From an uncultured Flavobacterium sp. (lineage in GTDB: Bacteria; Bacteroidota; Bacteroidia; Flavobacteriales; Flavobacteriaceae), in NCBI GenBank assembly GCA_913061465.1, contig CAJXSU010000004.1, positions 18,164 through 82,163 of the forward strand: a stretch of DNA of 64,000 nucleotides. The letters run 5' to 3'. This document shows, in pieces, positions 43,001 to 50,887 of the stretch; positions within the stretch are counted from its first letter, which is position 1; every line of letters starts with the position of its first letter. Under the pieces are notes generated by a model. That model saw only the letters and a program-made list of their open reading frames with translations, had not been told where the DNA came from and made no database searches. The translations under genes were made by a program, and so were the position numbers.

Positions 43001-43442
43001 TATACCCACTTGTCTTTAAGCCATCAAATAATTTTAAATCAGATGGTTTTTTATTACTTGTAAGGCTAAACAATTGTTCTGTATTACTGTTGTTAGAAAT
43101 GATAAATTTTTTATCAAATGGGCTGTAAGTTTTTGTAATAAATTCTGGAAACCTGAAGTAATCGATACTGATTTCTTGATATTTTTTTGAATTAATTATC
43201 AATAATGCTTCAGTATATAAAATTTGATACTCTGTGGGATAAAGTATTTTTTCACCCACTCGAACTTTAAAATTCTGTGGATTTATTGGAATCGAATCAA
43301 AGCTTATGGTGTCTTTAACAACCTTTATTTTTTTGGATCTAAAGTCTGATGACGCATTTTGAGAATTGGCATAAAAACCAATCAAGAATAGGATCAAATA
43401 CAAGCCTTTTTTTGTCATAGTATTATAAACGTCTAAATCCAA
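40044..43442 (-). CDS. Large outer-membrane/cell-surface beta-barrel-like protein of unknown function
   Basis: 1132 aa, signal-like N-terminus ILFLIGFYANSQ, many amphipathic beta-strand repeats, aromatic-rich, C-terminal GSINLKAIF. Confidence 0.75.
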   Translation of the reverse strand: MDLDVYNTMTKKGLYLILFLIGFYANSQNASSDFRSKKIKVVKDTISFDSIPINPQNFKVRVGEKILYPTEYQILYTEALLIINSKKYQEISIDYFRFPEFITKTYSPFDKKFIISNNSNTEQLFSLTSNKKPSDLKLFDGLKTSGYINRGITSGNNQSTVANSSMDINLEGKLSDKVAIRANIFDTNIPLQDNGYSQSITDFDRIFIELYSKDWRVKAGDVSLNNKNSYFLAFEKQVSGLEVEASLNSNTKVAASGAIVRGQFSSYNFIGIEGNQGPYKIFGPNNEPNFVIISGSEKVFVNGSEIRKGTDEDYLIDYNIGEIRFNTTFPITNDMRIRVEFQFSNRNYTRFISYERAEYKSEKVEISGYFYNENDVKNQPIQVNLTAEQKQILANAGNNQDLMVGESAYPDVYDANRILYKKVQVGNEEYFEYSTNQNDDLFNVTFSNVGTNQGDYSLSDTYANGNVFVYVGTNLGSYNPITQLIAPTKLQVAVLNSSYKPSEKTSISAEVALSNSDQNLFSTLDNEQNKGIATKLAWQQVLLDKKWKLLSDVNYLFIHRNFNTIQRFQSVEFNRDWNLNNPTGNQQQIGIDLSLKKNKDNFLTYAFQQLQFSNNFKGHKHIVTSEMNFGNTSIYNSSSYLINNSDIQENSFLRVKTGVEQSFKKVWIGGFLNLESNNGIKTSTREALLSNHQFKEYEGYLGIGDTTKVFTKIGYNYRDNDSIRNNSFTQINNRKTYYLDAKLIQNEQTNLSLYANYRETENRFSENQKALNSRVIYNQRLFKNFVTLGTRYETSSGNVAQQDFVYIEVESGQGYYTWIDYNDNGIQEFDEFEIAEFQDQANFLRVPLPNLQFTATQSAKINQSITINASQWSTKEGLKKVLSHFHNQFFLSSNNELKRTRNSFNLNPFNVNKEQQISVNFNIKNSLYFNRGLQNFSTTYTFANANNKQQYIIGNQATETSYKQLEFQHLLGKFWLLDLQGKLSENNLETENFNNRNYQINTYAFQPKISYVLDNENRFSAFYHIKDKKNNLADYEKLKQQKIGVEYFYQGKSRTQFNANFTTFFNDFDGNPNSPVGYQMLEGLQEGTNYTWSFLWSKKLNSYLNLNLNYKGRKSLNSKTIHTGSINLKAIF

Positions 43443-43450
43443 GGATTAGT

Positions 43451-43996
43451 CTAAAAAAGTGATAGTTGTTTTAAAGGATTCTCATAATCTAATAACCATT
43501 TTTTTCGCCAAACACCTCCAGCATACCCTGTTAATGAGCCATCTGAGCCAATTACTCTATGGCATGGAATTACAATACTGATAGGGTTTTTTCCGTTGGC
43601 AGCGGCTACAGCTCTTACTGCCTTAATGTCTCCAATTTGTTTGCTTTGTACAAGGTAAGATATTGTTTTTCCATATTCAATATCACAAAGTTCTTGCCAT
43701 ACTAATTTTTGAAATTTAGTACCTTGAGGGTTTAAGAGTAAGTTAAAATTTGTTCGTTCTCCTTTAAAGTATTCTTTTAATTGTTGAACACATTCTCTTA
43801 AACATTCTGGAATATCTACTGACATACCAATTGATTTTGGATTTACCTCATTTAAATTATTAGTTATAAAAGTAATGGCTTGAATGCCATTATTATCTCC
43901 AGTAATTTTGGCAATTCCAATTGGAGTTTTATAATATGTACTGTTAGATTCCAAATACTTTTTTAGAGTTTTCTGTAGTGATATTTGCAATTTCAT
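43451..43996 (-). CDS. ogt: Methylated-DNA--[protein]-cysteine S-methyltransferase (a TTG start at 43954 is also plausible)
   Basis: VRAVAAANGKNPISIVIPCHRVIGSDGSLTGYAGGVWRKKWLLDYE with the PCHR active site. Confidence 0.96.
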   Translation of the reverse strand: MKLQISLQKTLKKYLESNSTYYKTPIGIAKITGDNNGIQAITFITNNLNEVNPKSIGMSVDIPECLRECVQQLKEYFKGERTNFNLLLNPQGTKFQKLVWQELCDIEYGKTISYLVQSKQIGDIKAVRAVAAANGKNPISIVIPCHRVIGSDGSLTGYAGGVWRKKWLLDYENPLKQLSLF

Positions 43997-44735
43997 TGAA
44001 GCTTAGCTTGTAAATAGTAACCAATTTTTCAATTACATAAGTAATATAACTACTCTCGTTCCTCTTACCTCTGTGTGGAGATGGTGATAGGAAGGGAGCA
44101 TCGGTTTCTAACACAATATGTTGTAATGGAATCTGACTCAGAAAGGTATCTATTTTTCCATTCTTAAAAGTAGCTACACCACCAATTCCTAATTTCATGT
44201 TGTAGGATAAAGCTTTTTTAGCTTGTTCTAGTGTTCCAGTAAAACAATGAAAAATACCATATAAATTAGGCCCTTTTTCAAGTTCTAATATCTCAAAAAT
44301 TTCGTCAAAAGCATCTCTACAATGAATTACAATTGGAAGGTTTTGTTGTTTTGCCCATTGAATTTGTAGCTGAAATGCTTCTTGTTGTTCTTTTAAAAAT
44401 GTTTTGTCCCAATATAAATCAATACCTATTTCACCTATAGCAACAAATGATTTTTTAGCTATCCAATCTTTAACATGTTGTAATTCACTTTTAAAGTTTT
44501 CTTTTACCGAGGTGGGATGTAATCCCATCATCAAAAACACATTACTTGGGTAATTTTCTTCTAAAGAAAACATTCTTTCAGAATAGCTGCTATCTATGGC
44601 TGGGATAAAAAATCGATGAACTCCAGCATCTTTAGCTCTTTGGATCATTAACTCTCTATCTTCATCAAATTGTTCGGAGTATAGATGTGTATGAGTATCT
44701 GTTATCATTTTATTATAATTGGTGATTGTTGACAA
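43944..44735 (-). CDS. tatD: TatD family metal-dependent hydrolase (MITDTHTH start at 44708 also possible)
   Basis: ITDTHTHLYSEQF; VAIGEIGIDLYWD; LPIVIHCRDAFDE; IVLETDAPFLSPSPHRGKRNE. Confidence 0.96.
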   Translation of the reverse strand: MSTITNYNKMITDTHTHLYSEQFDEDRELMIQRAKDAGVHRFFIPAIDSSYSERMFSLEENYPSNVFLMMGLHPTSVKENFKSELQHVKDWIAKKSFVAIGEIGIDLYWDKTFLKEQQEAFQLQIQWAKQQNLPIVIHCRDAFDEIFEILELEKGPNLYGIFHCFTGTLEQAKKALSYNMKLGIGGVATFKNGKIDTFLSQIPLQHIVLETDAPFLSPSPHRGKRNESSYITYVIEKLVTIYKLSFNEIANITTENSKKVFGI

Positions 44736-44766
44736 AACAAAAAAGTGTTGTCAGAAAAATCAATTT

Positions 44767-44805
44767 ATTTAAATGTATTTTTGATCATCAAAAATACATT
44801 TAAAT
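44767..44805. repeat. Perfect 39-bp palindrome (19-bp arms, 1-nt centre) containing TATTTTTG boxes on both strands and overlapping the downstream start codon
   Basis: atttaaatgtatttttgat-c-atcaaaaatacatttaaat; verified base by base. Confidence 0.9.
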
Positions 44806-45259
44806 GAGTGGTCTAAAAAAACTATTGTACAAAAAGAAATATATAAAAATACCTCTAAAGAAAATGGTTACAAACCACATGGAACTTGATGCGAAAATTA
44901 ATGGAGTATCGGGTAAGTTTATCCTAGACACAGGGGCTTCAAATTCTTGTGTTGGAATTGATAAAATTGAGTTTTTTAACTTAGATGCTAAAGAAAGTGA
45001 TACTAAAGCTGCAGGTGCAGGTGCAACAGATATGGAAACTCAACAATCTGAAAGCAATAATTTAGAGATTGGAAAATGGAAGAATAAAAACTTTAGTTTA
45101 GTATTGTTTGATTTAATTCATGTAAATAAAGCCTTAACTCTTCACGAAGCTGAGGAAGTCCATGGAATTATAGGAGCTGATATTTTACAAAAAGGAAAGG
45201 CCGTTATCGATTATAATAAGAATGTATTATATCTAAAAAAAATAAAAAAACAGGATTAG
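44804..45259 (+). CDS. Retropepsin-like aspartic protease
   Basis: AKINGVSGKFILDTGASNSCVGID (DTGAS active site); VHGIIGADILQKGKAVIDYNKNVLYLKK. Confidence 0.9.
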   Translation: MSGLKKLLYKKKYIKIPLKKMVTNHMELDAKINGVSGKFILDTGASNSCVGIDKIEFFNLDAKESDTKAAGAGATDMETQQSESNNLEIGKWKNKNFSLVLFDLIHVNKALTLHEAEEVHGIIGADILQKGKAVIDYNKNVLYLKKIKKQD

Positions 45260-45294
45260 AATTGTATCTTTGATACCGCTAAAATAATATACCT

Positions 45295-45744
45295 ATGAGC
45301 TTGCAAAAACAAATAATGGAAGAATTAAAAACAGCAATGAAATCTAAAGATATTTTAGCTCTTCAAGCATTAAGAGCTGTTAAATCTGCTTTTTTATTAG
45401 CAAAAACAGAAACAGGAGCAGGAGATGATTTAACAGAAGATCAAGAAATGAAGATTATCCAAAAGCAAGTGAAACAACGTAAGGATAGTGCTGCAATTTT
45501 TATTGAACAAGGCAGACAAGATTTAGCAGATCCAGAATTAGCTGAAATTGCAGTTCTTGAGAAGTTTTTACCTGAGGCATTGTCTGAAGATGCTATAGAA
45601 AAAGTAGTATTAGAAACTATTGCTAAAACTGGAGCAGAAGGTATGAAAGACATGGGGAAAGTAATGGGGATGGTATCAAAACAATTGGCAGGCCAGGCAG
45701 ATGGTAAAACAATTTCCGGAATTGTCAGAAAAAATTTAGCATAA
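45295..45744 (+). CDS. GatB/YqeY domain-containing protein
   Basis: MSLQKQIMEELKTAMKSKDILALQALRAVKSAFLLAKTE; IFIEQGRQDLADPELAEIAVLEKFLPEALSEDAI. Confidence 0.95.
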   Translation: MSLQKQIMEELKTAMKSKDILALQALRAVKSAFLLAKTETGAGDDLTEDQEMKIIQKQVKQRKDSAAIFIEQGRQDLADPELAEIAVLEKFLPEALSEDAIEKVVLETIAKTGAEGMKDMGKVMGMVSKQLAGQADGKTISGIVRKNLA

Positions 45745-45751
45745 AATATAA

Positions 45752-45825
45752 GGCCTCGTGGCGCAACTGAATAGCGCACTGGATTTCGGCTCCAGCGGTT
45801 GTAGGTTTGAATCCTACCGGGGTCA
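45752..45825 (+). tRNA. tRNA-Arg (anticodon TCG)
   Basis: Acceptor GGCCTCG/CGGGGTC (with G-U pairs), anticodon arm CTGGA-TTTCGGC-TCCAG, T arm GTAGG-TTTGAAT-CCTAC, discriminator A. Confidence 0.93.
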
Positions 45826-45830
45826 CGAAT

Positions 45831-45889
45831 AAATAGTACAACCAAAAAAACACCAAGCTTGATTGAGTGTTTTTTTGGTTGTACTATTT
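45831..45889. repeat. Perfect 23-bp inverted repeat / hairpin directly 3' of tRNA-Arg
   Basis: aaatagtacaaccaaaaaaacac - caagcttgattga - gtgtttttttggttgtactattt. Confidence 0.9.
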
Positions 45890-45902
45890 TCAAAGCGGAG
45901 CT

Positions 45903-46253
45903 TTAAAGGATCAGTGGAGCTAATTTTACCGGGGTCACTAAATCGGAGAATTGATTCACAGGGATCAGTTCTCCATTTTTTATGTTTGATATTTCCTTCG
46001 TTAAAATCGGTATTGAGCCAAAAATAGCGTTCACTTTTGGGGTTCGAACTCGGTCGTTTGACTTGTCGTAACCCAGACCGGATGGAAACACTAAATTTTG
46101 AAGTTTTTGTTTTTGTTTTAAATCCCCTTTAGTCCAAATATTCTCAAGAGATGCGGATAAATTAAGCGCTTTATCTATAGCCAATTCAAGGTTCGAACTA
46201 TTTAATGTAATTACCATATAACTTATAATAATTTTCAAAAAATAGTTGTCCAA
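45903..46253 (-). pseudogene. Truncated C-terminus of a Bacteroidetes serine site-specific recombinase
   Basis: LNLSASLENIWTKGDLKQKQKLQNLVFPSGLGYDKSNDRVRTPKVNAIFGSI resembles the conserved tail of Bacteroidetes resolvase-family recombinases; the catalytic N-terminus is absent, the ORF overlaps the neighbouring esterase, and its 3' end reads through the tRNA-like repeat. Confidence 0.75.
45927..45938 (+). repeat. 12-bp direct repeat of the tRNA-Arg 3' end (att-like)
   Basis: taccggggtcac at 45815-45826 (spanning the tRNA 3' end) and again at 45927-45938. Confidence 0.7.
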
Positions 46254-47124
46254 TTTTTTTCATCCCAGTGTAATTATAATGATTTGCTGGTTTTCCATTC
46301 CAATCGTGAGTATAACGTGGGGTGTAGTTTTGAGCATGTGATTTGAGACTTCTTTCAATTAAAGTAACATTAGATAGATTCAGACTTGTTTCTTTCATTT
46401 TATTTATGACTTTATTACTTCCCACACCAAGCATCAAAAAAGGTAAATCATCTACTTTATAATGCAACCTGACTTTTTCAATCAGAGATGTTAGATTCTC
46501 AGCATATTTTTCAGTTGGTAGTGGTCCGTGTCTATTACCACTATCTGATTCTCCCTGAACCCACAACATCCCTGCAATTTCATAGCTACCAGGCTCCAAT
46601 TTTTCAAGTTGTAAATCAACAATCTCAATAAAATCTTTATACAATTTTCGTTTGTGTTCTTCTTCCTTTAATTGTGCTTTTTCTAGCGTCCAATTTGGAT
46701 TCCATGCACCATACAGAGAAGTGCCTCCTTCTGATCGTTTTATGAATAAAAACTTTTCATCTGGATATTTTTTTGCAAGTTCTATACCAAAAAATAACTC
46801 GGGGCCGAAGCATTTTTCTATTCTGAATTTCTTTTTTACATAATCCCAAGGATTTGTCACATCCAAAACCCCGTCTATGATAATAGGTTCTTTAATATTG
46901 TTGGTTGTTCCCTTATAATAATAACTTATATTATTTTGAGCTAATTTCAATTCTTTTTTATCTTGTTTTGTGATTTTGGAAGCATCTCCTCTACCGTCCA
47001 TATTTGATTGACCAGCAAGTAAAAAGACTTTAGTTTTATTTGTATGGGATACGTTTTCTTGAGACTGTGACGAAACAACGTTATTAAATATTAAAAATAT
47101 AATAAAGGGAAATAACCTGTTCAT
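46198..47124 (-). CDS. Sialate O-acetylesterase (SASA/DUF303)-family carbohydrate esterase
   Basis: Signal peptide; KVFLLAGQSNMDGRGDAS; RSEGGTSLYGAWNP; MLWVQGESDS. Confidence 0.88.
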   Translation of the reverse strand: MNRLFPFIIFLIFNNVVSSQSQENVSHTNKTKVFLLAGQSNMDGRGDASKITKQDKKELKLAQNNISYYYKGTTNNIKEPIIIDGVLDVTNPWDYVKKKFRIEKCFGPELFFGIELAKKYPDEKFLFIKRSEGGTSLYGAWNPNWTLEKAQLKEEEHKRKLYKDFIEIVDLQLEKLEPGSYEIAGMLWVQGESDSGNRHGPLPTEKYAENLTSLIEKVRLHYKVDDLPFLMLGVGSNKVINKMKETSLNLSNVTLIERSLKSHAQNYTPRYTHDWNGKPANHYNYTGMKKIGQLFFENYYKLYGNYIK

Positions 47125-47272
47125 AATAAATGATTTTATGCTACAAATTTAAGGAATACAACAAAATTTTCACTATTTACTTAAAATAATTTCATTAAAA
47201 TTTAAGGATTCAAAAACTAAAAATTATACAGTACATATTACTTTTAATATTTTAAGTAAATGAAACTGATTA

Positions 47273-47319
47273 GGAGCCGAAAATGGTAGACACGTTGGAT
47301 TAAAATCCAATTTTTATAG
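47273..47319 (+). pseudogene. Degenerate tRNA-Leu-like fragment (D arm, anticodon arm and start of variable region only)
   Basis: ggagccgaaaatggtagacacgttggattaaaatccaatttttatag resembles GGCGGAATTGGTAGACGCGTTGGATTTAAAATCCAATTTTT of tRNA-Leu; anticodon loop 1 nt short, D-stem unpaired, no acceptor or T arm. Confidence 0.5.
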
Positions 47320-48693
47320 TATACTTTCTTTAAATGCTTTTTTTAATAGTTTTCTTAATACGTCATAACCATCTGAGTTTAAATGTAAGCCGTCTTGAAG
47401 TAAAAACCGCTCATCAACCGTATTGTTCTTCATCATTGCTGAATAAAAATCAATATATCTTAAAAAGCTTTTTTCATTACTTAAATCACACATTAGTTGA
47501 TTTATGGTTTGTATCGTTTTCAATTTATCGATTCTTTCAAACGAAGGCTTAATGGAAATATTAAAAATAAGGGTGTCTGGAAATTTTCTATTTATGACTA
47601 TAATAAATTTTTTAATCAGTGCCACAATCTTTTTAGCTGAGTACCCCAGATTTAGATCATTGCCCCCTAAGTACAAGACGATTGCTTTTGGCGCCTCAAA
47701 AGTAAAAAGAGATTCAAAGTGATGTCTAAGAGATTCAATATAGGCCCCTCCAAACCCTAAGTTCAAAACGTTTAAGGTTTTAAAGTCATTTTCAATAGTT
47801 TTCCATAGTCTAATTGAGGAACTTCCGTAAAAAACCACTAAATTTTTCGTATTATGTTTGTGTCTTATTTTTTTCTTAAGTGCTTTTATTTCACTTGTGA
47901 AATGGGTGTCCTTTTTATTTAATTCAGTTACCCATGTCTTGTACCTAATATTTAAGTTTTCAATTACCCTTTTAATTAGGGGGTCTTCAGAAGATTGAAT
48001 ACCATATTCACTCATTTTAAATGGTGGCATTATTTGACACTTATAAACCGCTTCCGATGGGAGTTTGTCAAAGCCTGTCATCACTAAGGGTACTATATAG
48101 GGCTGTTCTTTCATACTAGCAGCCAGTTTAAAAATTCCTAACCAAAATGAGCCAGGTGAGTTTTCAGTGGTATAAGAACTGCCCTCTGGGTTAAATACTA
48201 CGTCTATTTGTTGTTCTAAATTTTCTATCGTTTCTAGCCGAAACGCTTCATGTGCTTTCTTTACCGTTTGTTTGTTTAAGTTGGGAGGTGTGAATGCTTT
48301 TGAATAGACTTTAATATAATCCAGTTTGTCGTAATAGGTTTTGTGATTCGTTTCCCCGGGTAGGGCATGTCTTACGATTCTGATACCGGGAGTATTATAA
48401 TACTTGTATACTATTTTACTGCTAATAAAATGGCTATCCAAAGTGAGTTGAAAATTAGTATCAACAGTGAAATAGTCATGATTTAATAAATGATTGTAAA
48501 TAAAGATAGACCCCTTTGAATAGGGGAGATTCTCAGAGCCTTTAATTTCGTAATTAAGGCAGTCAAAAGCCGCATTTATATTTTCAGCACATTGAATGCG
48601 TATGTCGTTCGCAGAAAACTGCTGATCAGACTCCACAACTTCACGATAAGCTCTTTTTAGATCACGTAAAAATTTTTTATTTATCTTTTTCAT
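47314..48693 (-). CDS. Fusion protein: PlsC-like acyltransferase + SGNH/GDSL hydrolase
   Basis: N-term SIFIYNHLLNHDYF (NHxxxxD) and VVFNPEGSSYT (PEG); C-term VVFYGSSSIRLW, LNLGFGGA, LYLGGNDLNLG, LQDGLHLNSDGY (SGNH blocks). Confidence 0.85.
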   Translation of the reverse strand: MKKINKKFLRDLKRAYREVVESDQQFSANDIRIQCAENINAAFDCLNYEIKGSENLPYSKGSIFIYNHLLNHDYFTVDTNFQLTLDSHFISSKIVYKYYNTPGIRIVRHALPGETNHKTYYDKLDYIKVYSKAFTPPNLNKQTVKKAHEAFRLETIENLEQQIDVVFNPEGSSYTTENSPGSFWLGIFKLAASMKEQPYIVPLVMTGFDKLPSEAVYKCQIMPPFKMSEYGIQSSEDPLIKRVIENLNIRYKTWVTELNKKDTHFTSEIKALKKKIRHKHNTKNLVVFYGSSSIRLWKTIENDFKTLNVLNLGFGGAYIESLRHHFESLFTFEAPKAIVLYLGGNDLNLGYSAKKIVALIKKFIIVINRKFPDTLIFNISIKPSFERIDKLKTIQTINQLMCDLSNEKSFLRYIDFYSAMMKNNTVDERFLLQDGLHLNSDGYDVLRKLLKKAFKESIL

Positions 48694-50887
48694 TTACAAT
48701 GAATTCTAGTAAATTTTTAACCCCTAAAGGGTTTTTGAGATAATACTTGGCAGCAGTTGTTTTTTTACCAACCTTGATTGTATAGGCATCCTCTGGTAAA
48801 TTTATAAACATATTTTCATCGGTTACATCATCCCCAATACAGAGTTTGAAATCATAATTTTTATTTGAAATAAGTTCTGAAACAGCAGTACCTTTATTAA
48901 ATTGACTATTTGTAATTTCAATGGCCTTATCCATGTTCAATAAACTGACATTTTCTGGAGCCAAGCCATCTACAACAGTTTTTAGTTCTACAGCTCTCTT
49001 GCTTGCTAATTCTGGGTCTACTTTTCTGTAATGCCAGACTAAACTATTTTGTTTTTCTTCTACAAAACTTCCGGGAGTTCGGTCTGTAAAAGAATTAAAA
49101 ATTGGTAAGAAGTTTTGGATCCAGTCTTTATTATTATTGATTTTTTCAGTCCATTTTTCAGTTTTGATATAGTAGCCGTGTTCAGCGACTAAAGTGAGAT
49201 TCATTCTGCCAAACCATTTATCTAGAAACAACTGATCTCTACCACTAATAATCACTAGATCAGTGTTTGAACATTGATTTATTTTGTATAATAACTTTAA
49301 TAGTTCTGGAGGGGGAATGGCTAGTTCAGGTTTCTCATTGAATTCAACTAGTGTCCCGTCATAGTCTAATAAAAGTAATTTTTTTTGGGCGGTATTATAA
49401 GCATTGGCGATAACTTTACTTATTGGATTGTCGATTTTAATAATGGTGTTGGTTTCTTTGCTTTTAGATTCAGAATTTAACTCGTCCATAAAGTCTTTAG
49501 CCCAGCGATTAACGTTGTAACGACTTAGGCGTTTTTGCATACTAAAGTTTCTTTGCTGTTGCTCCTCCAAAGGCATATTAATGGCTTTGAAGATAGCTTC
49601 AGACATAGAATTTAAATCAAAGGGGTTAACTACTAATGCTTGAAAAAGTTCTTTTGAAGCCCCGGCCATTTCACTAAGGATTAGAACGCCGTCTCCATTA
49701 ATACGTGTCGCTACATATTCTTTGGCTACAAGGTTCATTCCATCTCTAATTGGTGTGATCATAGCAATATCAGCATTTGAATAGAGATCTATTAAATCTT
49801 CAAAGCTCATAGATCGGTAGTAATACCATATGGGCGTCCAGTTTACAGTTGCAAACTTTCCATTAACTCTGCCTACAATTTCATCCGTGTCCCTTTTTAA
49901 TTTCTTGTATTCTGGAACATCTGACCTAGAGGGAACCGTAAGCATGACTAGCCGTACTTTTTCTAAATATTCTGGGTGCTTGATTAAAAACAGTTCAAAA
50001 GCTTTTATTCTATTAATTACTCCTTTGGTATAATCTAGACGATCAATTGATAAAATAAGCTTGCCATTATTTGAAGATTTTTTATGTAGTTCTATTTGTT
50101 TTTTAAGTTCTGATTTTTCATCGGACTTCTGCTCCTGTTGCTTTTTAGCGTTTAAATTAAATTTTTCGTAATCTATTCCCATAGGAAATGTATTGACTAC
50201 AACCTCTCGAATTCCGAAACTAATTTTATTAAAATTTACATCAAGTCTTAGGATCCTTTTCACAGAACTCAAAAAGTGTCTTTCATAATCATAGGTATGA
50301 AAGCCTATAAGATCTGCTCCCAAGACTCCCTCCAAAATTGACTCTCGCTTTGGAAATGTCCTGAAAATCTCAAAGGAAGGAAACGGAATGTGTAGAAAAA
50401 AGCCTATGTTAACATCGGGCCTTAGGTCTTTGATCATTTTTGGACATAACATTAGCTGATAGTCATGAATCCAAATGGTATCTCCAGCAGAAATATTTTC
50501 TATAACGGCTTCCGAAAATTTCTGGTTAATGGCTACATAGGACTCCCATTGCGCATCATTAAAAATAGAATATTCAATAAAATAATGAAAGAGCGGCCAC
50601 AAGCATTTATTTGGCAATCCATAATAAAAATCGTCTATTTCTGAATTATTTAAATTTACGGGGTAATAGCCCCCTTTATTTAAGGATATTTCTAGTGAAC
50701 CCCATGATTCATTATCTATTTCATTAATTCCGATGCCTGGCCACCCAATCCAGAGTGAATTATTTTGATTGTGGAACGTTTTCATTCCAGTAGCTAAGCC
50801 CCCACTAGTAGTGGTAAATTCAAAAGAATTATTTACCTTAGTTATCTTAATAGGAAGTCTATTTGAAACTATAATATTTTTACCCAT
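48677..50887 (-). CDS. Bifunctional trehalose-6-phosphate synthase / trehalose-phosphatase (OtsA-OtsB fusion)
   Basis: IIVSNRLPIKI...TSGGLATGM; IWIHDYQLMLCPKMIK; LSIDRLDYTKGVINRIKAFE; C-terminal HAD LLLLDYDGTLVEFNEKPELA, CIGDDVTDENMF. Confidence 0.96.
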   Translation of the reverse strand: MGKNIIVSNRLPIKITKVNNSFEFTTTSGGLATGMKTFHNQNNSLWIGWPGIGINEIDNESWGSLEISLNKGGYYPVNLNNSEIDDFYYGLPNKCLWPLFHYFIEYSIFNDAQWESYVAINQKFSEAVIENISAGDTIWIHDYQLMLCPKMIKDLRPDVNIGFFLHIPFPSFEIFRTFPKRESILEGVLGADLIGFHTYDYERHFLSSVKRILRLDVNFNKISFGIREVVVNTFPMGIDYEKFNLNAKKQQEQKSDEKSELKKQIELHKKSSNNGKLILSIDRLDYTKGVINRIKAFELFLIKHPEYLEKVRLVMLTVPSRSDVPEYKKLKRDTDEIVGRVNGKFATVNWTPIWYYYRSMSFEDLIDLYSNADIAMITPIRDGMNLVAKEYVATRINGDGVLILSEMAGASKELFQALVVNPFDLNSMSEAIFKAINMPLEEQQQRNFSMQKRLSRYNVNRWAKDFMDELNSESKSKETNTIIKIDNPISKVIANAYNTAQKKLLLLDYDGTLVEFNEKPELAIPPPELLKLLYKINQCSNTDLVIISGRDQLFLDKWFGRMNLTLVAEHGYYIKTEKWTEKINNNKDWIQNFLPIFNSFTDRTPGSFVEEKQNSLVWHYRKVDPELASKRAVELKTVVDGLAPENVSLLNMDKAIEITNSQFNKGTAVSELISNKNYDFKLCIGDDVTDENMFINLPEDAYTIKVGKKTTAAKYYLKNPLGVKNLLEFIVNEKDK

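Noticed and set aside
45441-45893. 150-aa minus-strand ORF containing RDPGRIQTYNRWSRNPVRYSVAPRG
   Set aside because: Antisense translation of tRNA-Arg and yqeY; the motif is the well-known artefact of translating a tRNA on the opposite strand.
47334-47722. Two 72-aa + ORFs
   Set aside because: Antisense to the acyltransferase-SGNH gene; no motif or promoter.
49830-50033. 67-aa + ORF
   Set aside because: Antisense inside otsA.
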